Shown: in pieces, positions 46,501 through 56,490 of the stretch
How positions within the stretch are numbered: position 1 is the first letter of the stretch
Layout of the letters: every line of letters begins with the position of its first letter
From: Siphonodentalium dalli
Lineage: Eukaryota > Mollusca > Scaphopoda > Gadilida > Siphonodentaliidae
NCBI GenBank assembly: GCA_032622095.1
Contig: CP136063.1
Coordinates: 217,143,982 to 217,207,981, forward strand
DNA: 64,000 nt
Reading direction: 5' to 3'
Notes under the pieces: generated by a model
What the model saw: only the letters and a program-made list of their open reading frames with translations
Databases searched by the model: none
What the model was told of the DNA's origin: nothing
Position numbers and translations under genes: made by a program

Positions 46501-49054
46501 ATGTCCTTTTGACTATCAGTTTGAATTTTTGACCATGCAATGAGCTAATTCAGCTGCCTTCCACAAGGTATACAATTAGTTGTAATTAAGAGACTTCTCT
46601 GAAGGCAATTTTTAGAAAAATACAGACTTATTTCAAACGAGAGATAGGTCTATTTTCTATTGACAAGAGCCCATGATACTTTTCGCGCGAAGGATTTTCC
46701 CAGTAATATTTTGGTTATATAGCGCTCACGTAGACATTTATATTTGTCACAAACGAGTACAAAATGATACTCGTCTCCGATTGTGTCAGATTTACATGTA
46801 TCGCACATCTTACTCTATGCTTTATGCCATCGCGCTTTTTCAATTGGTAATCTATGGTTTGATGTTCTGATTTTACTAACGATGGAACGTGCATGGTGTC
46901 AGGGGCACTTGCCATTTTCTGAATTCCAATGACCAACACTTTCTAAATGAAGCGTCATGCATTACCATTTCAATTACCATTATTTCAGTAGTCTTATATT
47001 AAGTTAAAGAGCACTGCCATGGCGTGGCACACTACGCCCGTGGTAATTCCAACAAAGGGCCATTACTCTGGTAAAATTGGCGTGTGGAACCCAAATTATA
47101 AATTTACCTGTATTTTTGGATAGTAAACTCACATACCAAATTTCATTCCATTAAGTTCTGACTTACTAAAGTATGGAAGCGTATTGGTGCCATTTTGAAG
47201 AAAAAAAATTGGCCCAGTAAGTGCTAATTAGCACATACGTATCAGCTAATTAGCTGATAATAACAGCTAATTAGCACATAGTAAGTGCTAATTAGCACAT
47301 ACATATCAGCTAATTAGCTGATAATAACAGCTAATTAGCTGATAATATCAGCTAATTAGCACATACGTATCAGCTAATTAGCTGATAATAATTTTCGAGA
47401 ACGGTAAGGATTTCGACCGATTTGGCATGGGTGGGTGGCCGGCCCCAAATACCACCTAGAAACACCCCGACCCCCCCCCCCCCACCCATCACCCCCGGCG
47501 GGTGCCATCCCGAAGGGGTGATAATGGGGTATGGACCATTTTCGAGAACGGTAAGGATTTCGACCGATTTGACGGCATGGGTGGGTGGCCGGCCCCAAAT
47601 ACCACCTAGAAACACCCCGACCCCCACCATCACCCCGAGGGGTGCCACCCCGAGGGGGTGAAAATGGGGTATGGACCATTTTCGAGAACGGTAAGGATTT
47701 CGACCGATTTGACGGTATGGGTGGGTGGCCGGCCCCAAATACCACCTAGAAACACCCCGACCCCCACCATCACCCCCGGGGGGTGCCACCCCGAGGGGGT
47801 GAAAATGGGGTATGGACCATTTTCGAGAACGGTAAGGATTTCGACCGATTTGACGGTATGGGTGGGTGGCCGGCCCCAAATACCACCTATAAACACCCCG
47901 ACCCCCACCCATCACCCCCGGGGGTGCCACCCCGAGGGGGTTAAAATGGGGTATGGACCATTTTCGAGAACGGTAAGGATTTCGACCGATTTGACGGCAC
48001 CCCGACCCCGACCCCATTTTCACCCCCTCGGGGTGGCACCCCCCGGGGGTGATGGATGGGGTCGGGGTGTTTCTAGGTGGTATTTGGGGCCGGCCACCCA
48101 CCCATGCCGTCAAATCGGTCGAAATCCTTACCGTTCTCGAAAATGGTCCATACCCCATTTTCACCCCTCGGGGTGGCACCCCCGGGGGTGATGGGTGGGG
48201 GGTCGGGGTGTTTCTATGTGGTATTTGGGGCCGGCCACCCACCCATGCCGTCAAATCGGTCGAAATCCTTACCGTTCTCGAAAATTATTATCAGCTAATT
48301 AGCTGATACGTATGTGCTAATTAGCTGATATTATCAGCTAATTATCTGTTATTATCAGCTAATTAGCTGATATGTATGTGCTAATTAGCACTTACTATGT
48401 GCTAATTAGCTGTTATTATCAGCTAATTAGCTGATACGTATGTGCTAATTAGCTGATATTATCAGCTAATTAGCTGTTATTATCAGCTAATTAGCTGATA
48501 TGTATGTGCTAATTAGCACTTACTATGTGCTAATTAGCTGTTATTATCAGCTAATTAGCTGATACGTATGTGCTAATTAGCACTTACTGGGCCAAAAAAA
48601 ATTCAAAATGGCACCAATACGCTTCCATACTAAAGTTATCATCCGGAAACAAAAATTGAGGTAGATTTTGGGCCCAGATATTTGGACCGGACATTCGACA
48701 AGCCTCGTGTCCGATCCAAATATCTGGCCCCTCGGGTGAGATTTTTCCATCTCACATCCCATGTCATGATGGATAATATTAATATTATGCCCACCAAAGT
48801 TATTTTCAAAGTTTATATCCAAATTAACAGCACAGAACGTCAGTCTTACGTACGTAGTTACTCTCCTTTCGGTACTATATTCTTGAATGTTACACCCCTC
48901 TTCCGGTTTGATTCACTGAAACAATTATATATTTATATTTATAAATTATATATTTAATGTGGCATAATTCTTTGCAGACGATGGAAAACTGAGTTTTGAA
49001 GAATGTGTGGAATTGCCATTCTTATTTGGCGACGAAGATGACAATACTGCATGA
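43557..49054 (+). CDS. Secreted cysteine-rich EF-hand protein, three exons
   Basis: Exons 43557-43805, 45561-45711 and 48978-49054 (donors GT at 43806 and 45712, acceptors ending 45560 and 48977) join in frame to 158 aa, stop TGA 49052-49054. Met12 (43590) is the likelier start, because it places a hydrophobic signal peptide (LSVLVLVVVTMLA) at the N-terminus. After a basic stretch (GRFVRIRVSIGRR) come six cysteines at 53, 57, 61, 67, 71 and 75: C-x3-C-x3-C-x5-C-x3-C-x3-C. Exon 2 carries EF-hand 1 (DIDNDGFISKTE, 100-111); EF-hand 2 (DSNDDGKLSFEE, 131-142) is completed only by splicing. The tail is acidic. Expected to be an extracellular Ca2+ binder; its role (shell matrix, mucus, defence) is not shown. 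I do not recognise a named gene. Confidence 0.75.
44579..44738. mobile_element. Double-hairpin element (DH), copy 2
   Basis: Hairpins 44579-44635 (CCTGTGCCAATGTATGCTC) and about 44660-44738 (ending CACTGGTACAGG) repeat the layout at 23391-23622 with a shorter spacer (ACAATACTTACATTGACC). Lies in intron 1 of the EF-hand gene. Confidence 0.65.
44766..45180. mobile_element. M1 MITE, full palindromic copy
   Basis: Starts GGTACTCAATCCGAC and ends GTCTGATCGGATTGAGTACC. Arms of about 170 bp include TTACTATTTCTTTGGCTTC and TCGACTCGAATCAAATATT in inverted order. Lies in intron 1 of the EF-hand gene. Confidence 0.65.
46361..46473. repeat. Strong hairpin in intron 2
   Basis: Arms of 35-36 bp (GTTACGGGACGCTTAGTGGT... 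and its complement, one mismatch seen) around a ~42-base loop. Probably a MITE remnant. Confidence 0.7.
47172..48629. mobile_element. Foldback transposon with nested satellite, 1458 bp
   Basis: Inverted ends TATGGAAGCGTATTGGTGCC (47172) and the mirrored GGCACCAATACGCTTCCATA (to 48629). Both flanks carry CTAAAG (47166-47171 and 48630-48635), a candidate 6-bp target duplication. Next inward are AT-rich arrays of CAGCTAATTAGCTGATA units (8 TAATTA cores on the left, 14 on the right). The centre is a GC-rich ~141-bp satellite. No protein is required by it; open frames on both strands are by-products of the repeat. It sits in intron 2 of the EF-hand gene. Confidence 0.8.
47397..48283. repeat. ~141-bp GC-rich satellite, five direct plus two inverted units
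   Basis: Units starting GAGAACGGTAAGGATTTCG lie at 47397, 47544, 47684, 47825 and 47966 (spacing 147, 140, 141, 141). After about 47995 the orientation flips, with complementary units ending near 48140 and 48282. Each unit includes GGGTGGGTGGCCGGCCCCAA and a local palindrome of C and G runs. A 13-C run occurs at 47471-47483. Confidence 0.9.
48670..48731. repeat. Short perfect-looking hairpin
   Basis: GGGCCCAGATATTTGG ... CCAAATATCTGGCCCC with inner arms CGGAC and GTCCG. Lies 40 bp outside the foldback element and 250 bp before exon 3. Confidence 0.65.
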
Positions 49055-49079
49055 TGACATCAAACTACATTAGTAAAAA

Positions 49080-49830
49080 GACGACAACAAGAAATAAGAA
49101 TGGAGAGAGAGTGCAAAGACAGCGCAAATGGACAACAACGAATTGGTGGAACTAATAGAATTTACAACGCGTGTTACTGTTATGTTATCACCTGGTTTCG
49201 AGGTTGGTGAGTACCATGCATTCAAAATGGCCGAGGCGAGTGCAAACGCACAAAAACATAATATATGATGAACTGACACAAAACGTAGCATTATGGCTGT
49301 TACGAGCACATGCTAGTTATTTATAAAACAAGTTGATACCTTATTTGTTCCGAGATATTCAGTAGTTTTCAACAACATTCTGACCAAAGTTGCCAGTCGG
49401 ATGTTCGTGGAATACACCAGTCCATCTATATATGACAATCCTTCGACTGACAACTTTGGTCAGAATGTTAGAGCAAACAATTGTGAGTTTTGACACACAT
49501 GAGTGATTAGCTTGTTTGAAAATTAGTATAGCATATGCTATAGTAGCTGCCAAAATACTACGTAATATGTCATATCCTAGTGTATTACCCTTTTCCTCGT
49601 TCCTGTTCGCGTTTGCGATCGCCGCGGCCATTTTGAATGCTTGGTACTCCCCACCGTGATATATCAAAATCAAATGAAAAAGTCGTCGGCCACAATAAAA
49701 CAATTTCATGAATTTATTTGCCTTAGTTTTACTTTGAAATGATTCAGGATAAACCAAAATGATTGCCATGAAGATCCTTTGTGAGATCCTGGGTATACCC
49801 ACATCGAAGAAACCATGTGCCATGTGAATT
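49080..49830. repeat. Inverted repeat with central hairpin downstream of the EF-hand gene
   Basis: GTACCATGCATTCAAAATGG (49211) pairs with CCATTTTGAATGCTTGGTAC (about 49630-49649), with further matches outward. The centre holds a hairpin at 49374-49470 (AACATTCTGACCAAAGTTG and CAACTTTGGTCAGAATGTT). A 154-aa minus frame spans one arm; it is not recognised and is probably not a gene. Confidence 0.5.
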
Positions 49831-50186
49831 TTGTCGAATTAGGTTAAGTAAGAGTGAACAAAGGCCTTGAACCTATAGATGATGTAATGAATTTCAGGAC
49901 CATTCAAGACCAGTTCGCAGGCTCTATGTTCTGAAATCCAAGGCCAATCCTTCTAAATTATCAATATCTTCACTTACACTTTCAGTGAGCAGTATATATA
50001 TTCATGAAGGCTAATTCAATACTTCCCATAGGAATTTGACACTTTATATACTAAATGAATTCTCCCACTCAGTCATAAAAGTATACATTGGAATGATCTA
50101 TCATTCATCTGAATGGATTTTCGTGAAAAATAAGTAGATGACATAAAGTACAAGTACAAAATACCGGGTCAAGATAAATATTGTTA
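49831..50186. other. No gene recognised
   Basis: Positions about 50080-50150 (TATACATTGGAATG, GATGGATTTTC/GAATGGATTTTC) resemble 28540-28610, marking another minor dispersed repeat. Confidence 0.35.
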
Positions 50187-50262
50187 GGCCAATGTATTCT
50201 CTTATATATGCGAGGCTCCTTGTTGGATACTTGCATATATAAGAGAATGCATTGGCACAGTG
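50187..50262. mobile_element. Double-hairpin family, single hairpin copy
   Basis: GGCCAATGTATTCTCTTATA ... TATAAGAGAATGCATTGGC palindrome, one terminus of the DH element without a partner close by. A half-arm also occurs at about 52425-52445. Confidence 0.6.
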
Positions 50263-51630
50263 TTTTCGCAAAATACCAGGACGCTCCAGTCATGGAAGGG
50301 TTAACAATTACCCTTTACTCCAAGGTGAGATCAAGGATATAGAAATTAGAGCTAACTCATTTCAATGTTGTTAGCAATGTTCAAGCTACCGTACTTAGTA
50401 TTCCACCGTCTTCCCTCAAATTCTCATTGTTTGTAGCAGTTCAAATATTGAGTTGAGTATATTCATACTAAGATCCCACATTATTTGGCATTCCTATTAG
50501 ACAAATTGAAAATATATATCCATGGATCAATCACTTGTCATAAGAACCCATACTAATTTAGATTAAATTTTTCCATACCCCTGCATATATAAACTTCAGT
50601 TCACAATTGTACCTTGGGTCATTAGCTTGACAGACTTCATTATATTCAGGTGTGAAGTCTAGTTTTCGTTGTAGTCCTTTTTTTTTTTTTTGCTTTGCAT
50701 TATAGGGGTGTTTGTTTCTCGTTTGGCAGTGCTTTGAATGCGTACTTTAAATAGCCATATAATTGGGTAATGTCTCAATAATGAAACAACAGTTGACACA
50801 ACATGAAACTGTAAGGATATGATTGGGAATTTTTAGGCTGAAATGGGGGAAATCAGGTTTATTTTCTATTGGGGTAGGTAGTGGCCGATGTTAGACCCCT
50901 GGTGCTACCTGGGATAACCCCTGGTGGTTCCAACTTCTTGAGAATATGTTTGCTCTAAGTAATATAGAGAGGAGCGCTCCTAAAGTCAATGTACACAGAA
51001 CAAACTAGAAGTTAAAAGAAACTTTCTGTTGTTTATAGCAACGTATAAAAACGCTAGGTAAGTCAATCAGACTTTATAATCCACTTTGAAATATTTATGA
51101 AACAAATGTTCATTTGCAAGGAAGGGACCCATCACTAATTAAACAAGACAGTCAAAGACTGTGGGGTCGCTCACCAGACTGCAAAGACTGATAAGACTGG
51201 GACTCTGGAGATTACAACAGTCAGAATTTTCATAATCACTTTAAAATAATTAGATCTAAACAGGATATGTGGCTAGAGAGGCTTCATGCATGTAGATCAG
51301 TGAATATCTACCTTTAAATTACCAACTGTACATTACTGATCGCCCCCCTCCTCCTCCTCCAGCTCAACATGTCCCCTCCCGACCGGGCTCCAGACTCCCA
51401 AGTCTTAGGTTGGAATTTCACAACCGACATCTCAAACTTTCTCAATTGTTGGAAATTTCCAATCTCACAAGCGCCTTTTTATAAAACCATTTAGACATGT
51501 TTAAATCCCAATTATCCATGGACCCAAAAACACTATATGTATGTCAGATTAATCAGTAAGCTGGTTCCAAGGTAGATGTTTTAGTGAATTTTGTATTTTA
51601 ATGATTTTATTAGGCACAAAAGTCTTAAGT
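50263..51630. other. No gene recognised
   Basis: AT-rich, with a T13 run near 50680 and a short hAT-like fragment (GTTGGAATTTCACAACC, GTTGGAAATTTCC) at about 51405-51460. Confidence 0.35.
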
Positions 51631-51639
51631 TCCCATAGC

Positions 51640-52285
51640 CCCGTCATTTCTTAACAGGTTGACCTCGTGTTAACAAATCTGAATCTCAGTCACTAAAGGA
51701 TCCTCCATACTATATGTAGGCTAAATAGTCCAACCTCTCTTGAGAAGATATTTTAAGTATTACTATAGAGACATACAGCTATGTCCCTGGTCCCACTCTA
51801 TTTAACCTGGTGACCCCATCTGAATAAATTTGAATCACAGACACCAAAGAACCCTTCATACTAAATATCAGTAAAATAAACCTGATGGTCGGTGTGAAGG
51901 AAGCATATTAAGAGGAAAACTGTCCTTTGCTTGGCCCCTATTTGACCAGGTGACCCCATTTGAACAAATTTGAACTACAGTCACCAAAGGACCCTTATAC
52001 CAAATATGAACCCATTCAACCTGATAGTATATGAGAAGTCGTTTTTAAGAATTACTATGGATGGCAAGAGTTATGGCCCTGGCTTCACAACCATTGGACA
52101 GAGTGACCTCATTTGAACAAATATGAATGTGAGTCACCTAGGGAACGTCCACACCAAATATGAACCCATTCAGTCTTATAATCTAGAGAATATGTTCAAA
52201 GAATTGTTGACAGATGGATGGACGGACAGACAGATGAACAGGTGACAGATGAGAAGTGGTGACTATAGCTTCGTCTCAGGTGAGC
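51640..52285 (+). mobile_element. Pearl-like element, copy 1
   Basis: About four core units of ~140-160 bp share GTGACCCCATTTGAACAAAT, CAGTCACCAAAGGACCC and ACCAAATATGAACCCATTC. After them come GATGGATGGACGGACAGACAG and a tail ending CTTCGTCTCAGGTGAGCT. Tandem ~160-bp cores plus an ACGG-type microsatellite is the architecture of bivalve pearl elements, which others group with Helentrons. Non-autonomous. Confidence 0.65.
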
Positions 52286-52734
52286 TTAAAAATTACATTT
52301 TATTGAACAAATATGTCAATCAACCCCCCCCCCAGCACTGTGGGGACATCCGTGAGAGAATATGACATACATGATTTATTTGAATGCCTGACTACATTTG
52401 CTTAACAATATTCCCATGACCTTGAAAGCCAGTGCATTCTCTTGGATTAAATTCCATTCATGAAACCACTATCAGCATGTCTTGGAGATGTGTTGACATT
52501 TAGATAATTAGGTTTTAACGACTGCACAAACAGCTTTGTGTTACTGCTACAGCTGTGATCAAAACAAGGATTTTAATGGGGTGAACTAGGCAGAAATAAT
52601 ATGGTATGGCACAGCGTGGTGTGGCAGGGACAGGAGGTGGGGTGGGGAGGATGGGTGGGGTAGCTGTGATGTGTCTAAAAAAAAATTAAAGGTCAAAATG
52701 CAAAAATGTATTATTTTTTTAGTTATGTCCCTGG

Positions 52735-53259
52735 CTCTGCCCCTATCTGACCCAATGACCCCATTTGAACAAATCTTAACCCCAGTCACCCAAGGTCCCT
52801 CCGTACCAAATATAAGCCTAATCGGCCCAATATTTTTTTAGAAGAAGTCATTCTAAGAATTACTAAGAGTTATGGCCCTGGTTTCTTAACTAATTGACCG
52901 GGTGACCTCATTTGAACAAATCTGAACACCAGTCACCCAAGGACCCTCCATACAAAATATTAGCTAAATCGGCCCAATGGTTCTGGACAAGAAGTCGTTG
53001 TAAGAATTACTATGGAGGAATAGAGTTATGGCCCTGGTTTCGCAACTATTTGATCGAGTAATCTCATTTGAACAAATCTGAATGAGAGTCACCTAGGGAA
53101 CACCCACACCAAATATGAACCAATTCGGTCTAACGGTTCCAGAGGAGAAGATGTTCAAAGAATTGTTGACGGATGGACGGACGGACGGATGGACGGACGG
53201 ACAACAGACGAAGAGTGATGACTATAGCTCCACCGGAGACTTCGTCTCAGGTGAGCTAA
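52735..53259 (+). mobile_element. Pearl-like element, copy 2
   Basis: Three core units (near 52755, 52903 and 53063), then a GGACGGACGGACGGATGGAC microsatellite and a terminal hairpin CACCGGAGAC...GTCTCAGGTG. It is followed by AGCTAA and T, which fits a Helitron-type CTRR end at 53256-53259. Better preserved tail than copy 1. Confidence 0.65.
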
Positions 53260-53359
53260 TAAAAGCAATGACAAATGCAACATGTCTGTTCTTTATACCT
53301 GTCTACAATTATATATTACGGTGTGATTTCTACCAAGTTTATAGACCGGTGTATATATA

Positions 53360-54020
53360 ATTAAAGCCATATTATGGACTTGTTCGGGTGCTTGTAACTG
53401 ATATGTTAATATTCAGGCGCTATGCCAACTGGAGGAATGTAGCATTTTACTAACATCGCCGAAAATATCAAGCAAATCGATCGTACCACTCCATGGAAAA
53501 TATCGTCCGAGCTACGATCAATTGTAAATATTTACTTCTCGATTCGGGACGCAACTATCGGAGATAAACTAACGAAAACGATTTCGCCATCGAGAGTCAT
53601 AGTTTTTAAGGCGAGATTGCGCTTCAATTTCCAAATATCGTAGATGGTAGTGGTACTGATTAAATGCTCATATTTCAGCTAATATTTGGACCCGCCCCCA
53701 AACGTACCATATACCAAAACGAAGAGTATGTGCCCTCCCTACATTACAACCATGTGATGCATCGACCTTCCACTGGGAATGGCAGAAGTTGGCTCCTGAA
53801 AGTCTGCGATTTGTCATTCGTACGATTTCACCAATAATAATGTCTTCTATCCACTGTTCTATCGGGGTAATTTTCATTTGATAACACACTGCAAATATCG
53901 TACTATTATTCCATTTGAACACATTTAAAACACCGGAACGGATTGTTCACTTATTTGGTGATCAAAGTTGATAGTTTTATCTTGAAATGTTGGCGCGCCA
54001 TTTTGACCTTTCACCTGCGA
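53360..54020. other. Unassigned region with one minus-strand open frame
   Basis: An 84-aa minus frame (53922-53668) reads fairly protein-like (PIEQWIEDIIIGEIVR, SGANFCHSQWKVDASHG) but has no recognised domain or partner exon. I do not call it a gene. Confidence 0.25.
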
Positions 54021-54099
54021 TCTTTACAGCAAGTAAACTTGATAAAGATCGCAGATGTCGTAATAGTCGAAGTCGACTTGAGAAATATCAAGATTGTCA

Positions 54100-54470
54100 T
54101 TATTAGCCCTAGTCGTCAATAATACCATCGTCGTCGCTGCCATAATCGTCTTCGCCGTCGATGTTATCGTCGTTGGCATTAAAAATACGGGCGGACTTCG
54201 CGGTGGTATAGCTGTTAAAATAGTCACACCCGCTAAAACCGCCATAAACAGAAAGAATATTATATAACAGACAGATATTGTTCTTATACCAATCATAAAT
54301 ATCGCGTATATTGCTGTTATTGTCACGTTTGTACGCTTTGTTATGTAAACAAATATCAAAAACGTTACAGAACAACGCTCGGAACCATACCGGATCGTCC
54401 AATGAAAATGTGTTTTTTGCGCTGTGGAAGACGAAGTTAAAATTATTGGTGCCATCAACAATCGCATTCA
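54100..54470 (-). repeat. M2-related copy with an open frame
   Basis: Shares GCTGTTAAAATA, ACCGCCATAAACAGA and TTGTTATGTAAACAAA with the M2 copies at 24050 and 63600. Two minus frames are open here; one (120 aa, 54471-54109) ends in a strongly acidic tail of Asp/Gly/Asn. It could be a captured host fragment but no function can be assigned. Confidence 0.45.
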
Positions 54471-54505
54471 AATCACACCAAATTTTATTTTAATCGATAG
54501 GATAG

Positions 54506-56230
54506 GATAGGATAGGATATTTTATTTCAATATACACACATTAATGCATAATACATTTGACAAATATTACATTGTATATTTGAGGGGGTGGCATAGTCAG
54601 ACTAGACTGTCTTACTGCCACCCCCTTAAAGAAGAAAAGATGTTACGATAGGCGGTCAAGATTTCTTGTACAATGCACGGCTATATAATTATGTATCACA
54701 CAATGGTTGCATTTAACTGGGTTATATACATGGAGGGTATACGTCTAGATAAATCGCTTATTGGTTACTCGATGGTTTGTCTCTTTCTTGTCAGTGGGAT
54801 GTTCCTTGAAAGTCGAGTAGGAATGTGCTGAGTGAGGTTGGGGATTGCGATATAGGGGAAGTCACTTATTGACGAGCTACCACACAGTCGGGACATCTTT
54901 GATTGTTGCATTTAATTGTTGCAGCATATGTTTTAATGCAATCGGCATGTAAACGCCGTTTGAATGTGTGTCTGGATTGGTATGATGTAAATTCGTTATC
55001 TAAGTTGTTCCATATAGTTGGAAAAGAATGGAATGGTAGTTGTTGGGACCAAGATGTTCTTGGTTTTTTTTTAAATAGTGGGTGCTTTTGCCGGGTGTCT
55101 GGTCCGGTTTTGCGTTTGGTAAACATGTCGGTGAATGATTCTATTAAGCGCATATGATACCAATCATGCATGAAAACAGCCGCTTGTACTTTGTGGATGT
55201 CGTAGATTTTGAGTATATTTTCTTTTTTAAAGAGAGGTTCTGTGTGGCTTCTATATTTCTTATTACATAAAACTCGTATCGCGCGTTTTTGAAGCATGAA
55301 ATTTTTTTTGACCGCAGGGACGTGTCCCCATATTTGAACACCGTAGACGAGATGGCTTTGTATTAGAGCATAATATAATGTTTTAAGTGCGCTACCAGGA
55401 AAGAAGTGTTTAACTTTATTGATGTGGTATATGGCATTCACAATTTTAGAACAAACTGAGGACACATGTTTTTTGAAAGTCAGGTTTTCATCTATATGGA
55501 TTCCTAAGAATTTTGTGGAGGATTCGTGCTCAAGATTTCCTATCTTGTTTAGTTCCTTATTATTTAAGTAAACCTTTATAAAGTTCCATTTGTCATCATT
55601 GTTCTCTGGGTGTATTAGCATATAGTTGCTTTTTTTAGTATTGATCACGAACTTATTGCTACAGCACCAAGCAAATATGTTGTGTAACTCATTATTCACA
55701 TAACTTTCTACAAGGATGCCATTTTTTCCACCAGCTACTAGAGTCCGCGTATGATAAGATATCCATGGTTGTCGAATTTGACATATCGTTAACGTAAATT
55801 AAGAAAATTATCGGTCCCAGAATATATCCCTGTGGCACTCCGCACGTCACTTCCGTTAATTTAGATTTAATACCATTGAGTTCAACATATTGCCTTCTAT
55901 TTTGCAGATAGCTCTGAAACCATGAGTATGCTGTGCCTCGTATACCATAGTGATCTAGTTTATGGAGTAAAATATCGTGATTTATTGTGTCAAATGCTTT
56001 TGAGAGGTCGAGAAATAGAGCTAAAGTGGAATCTCTTGTCATTTTGTCATTATTTGAGACAACTTGATCGAGGAGGTGTAATACAGGATGGAAGGGTGAA
56101 TCGATGAGAGTTGCTGAATGATCAGTCATTCGAGTAGGTTTAGTTATCCTTGGCACGAATCCTCTTGTGAAAATGTTATTTATGAAATCGTTCGTTTTTG
56201 TATGCGAGTTGAGTGTTTTGTGAATAATAT
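54506..56230 (-). pseudogene. Second non-LTR retrotransposon, internally deleted
   Basis: Read on the minus strand. It opens with an endonuclease C-terminal fragment (TKPTRMTDHSATLID) joined at about 56095-56103 directly to mid-reverse transcriptase (SPFHPVLHLLDQVV), so the endonuclease/RT junction and the first RT motifs are gone. LFLDLSKAFDTINHD and CGVPQGYILGPIIFL follow. The catalytic box reads YADS instead of YADD at about 55730, next to a frameshift. A second frame (55699-54866) covers the thumb and C-terminal region with CNNQRCPDC. The tail at 54497-54520 is a TAGGA-type microsatellite, typical of a LINE 3' end. Not functional. Confidence 0.85.
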
Positions 56231-56270
56231 CGCATTCATATCATCATTATGCTATACTATTAGTATATTC

Positions 56271-56490
56271 TTAAAGGGGTGCTGTACGCCAATTTCAATA
56301 AATTCCCGGTAACAATTGCGATCTAATATCTATATTATGTTTTTAAATAACGTATTTGAGTCGACGATGTCTACTGAAAACGTTCCGGTTAACAGGCTAT
56401 CATAAAAGTCAAATTGAATTATTTAATATAAATTAGTTTATGGCTGGAGTCATAAAATGGCGAATTATGCCATTACGAGTTACCGTTCTT
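56271..56490 (+). mobile_element. TTAA-flanked MITE family, one-ended copy
   Basis: TTAA at 56271-56274 followed by AGGGGTGCTGTACGCC, then TTTATGGCTGGAGTCATAAA near 56440. Matches the right half of 34817-35407 in reverse complement. The second end is missing. Confidence 0.55.

Noticed and set aside
47370-48306. Long open frames on both strands (up to 294 aa)
   Set aside because: They arise from the ~141-bp satellite having no stops in several frames; the translation is a simple repeat with no domain, and it is open on both strands at once.
49359-49823. 154-aa minus frame
   Set aside because: Runs through one arm of an inverted repeat and a hairpin; no domain recognised and the other arm does not keep the frame.
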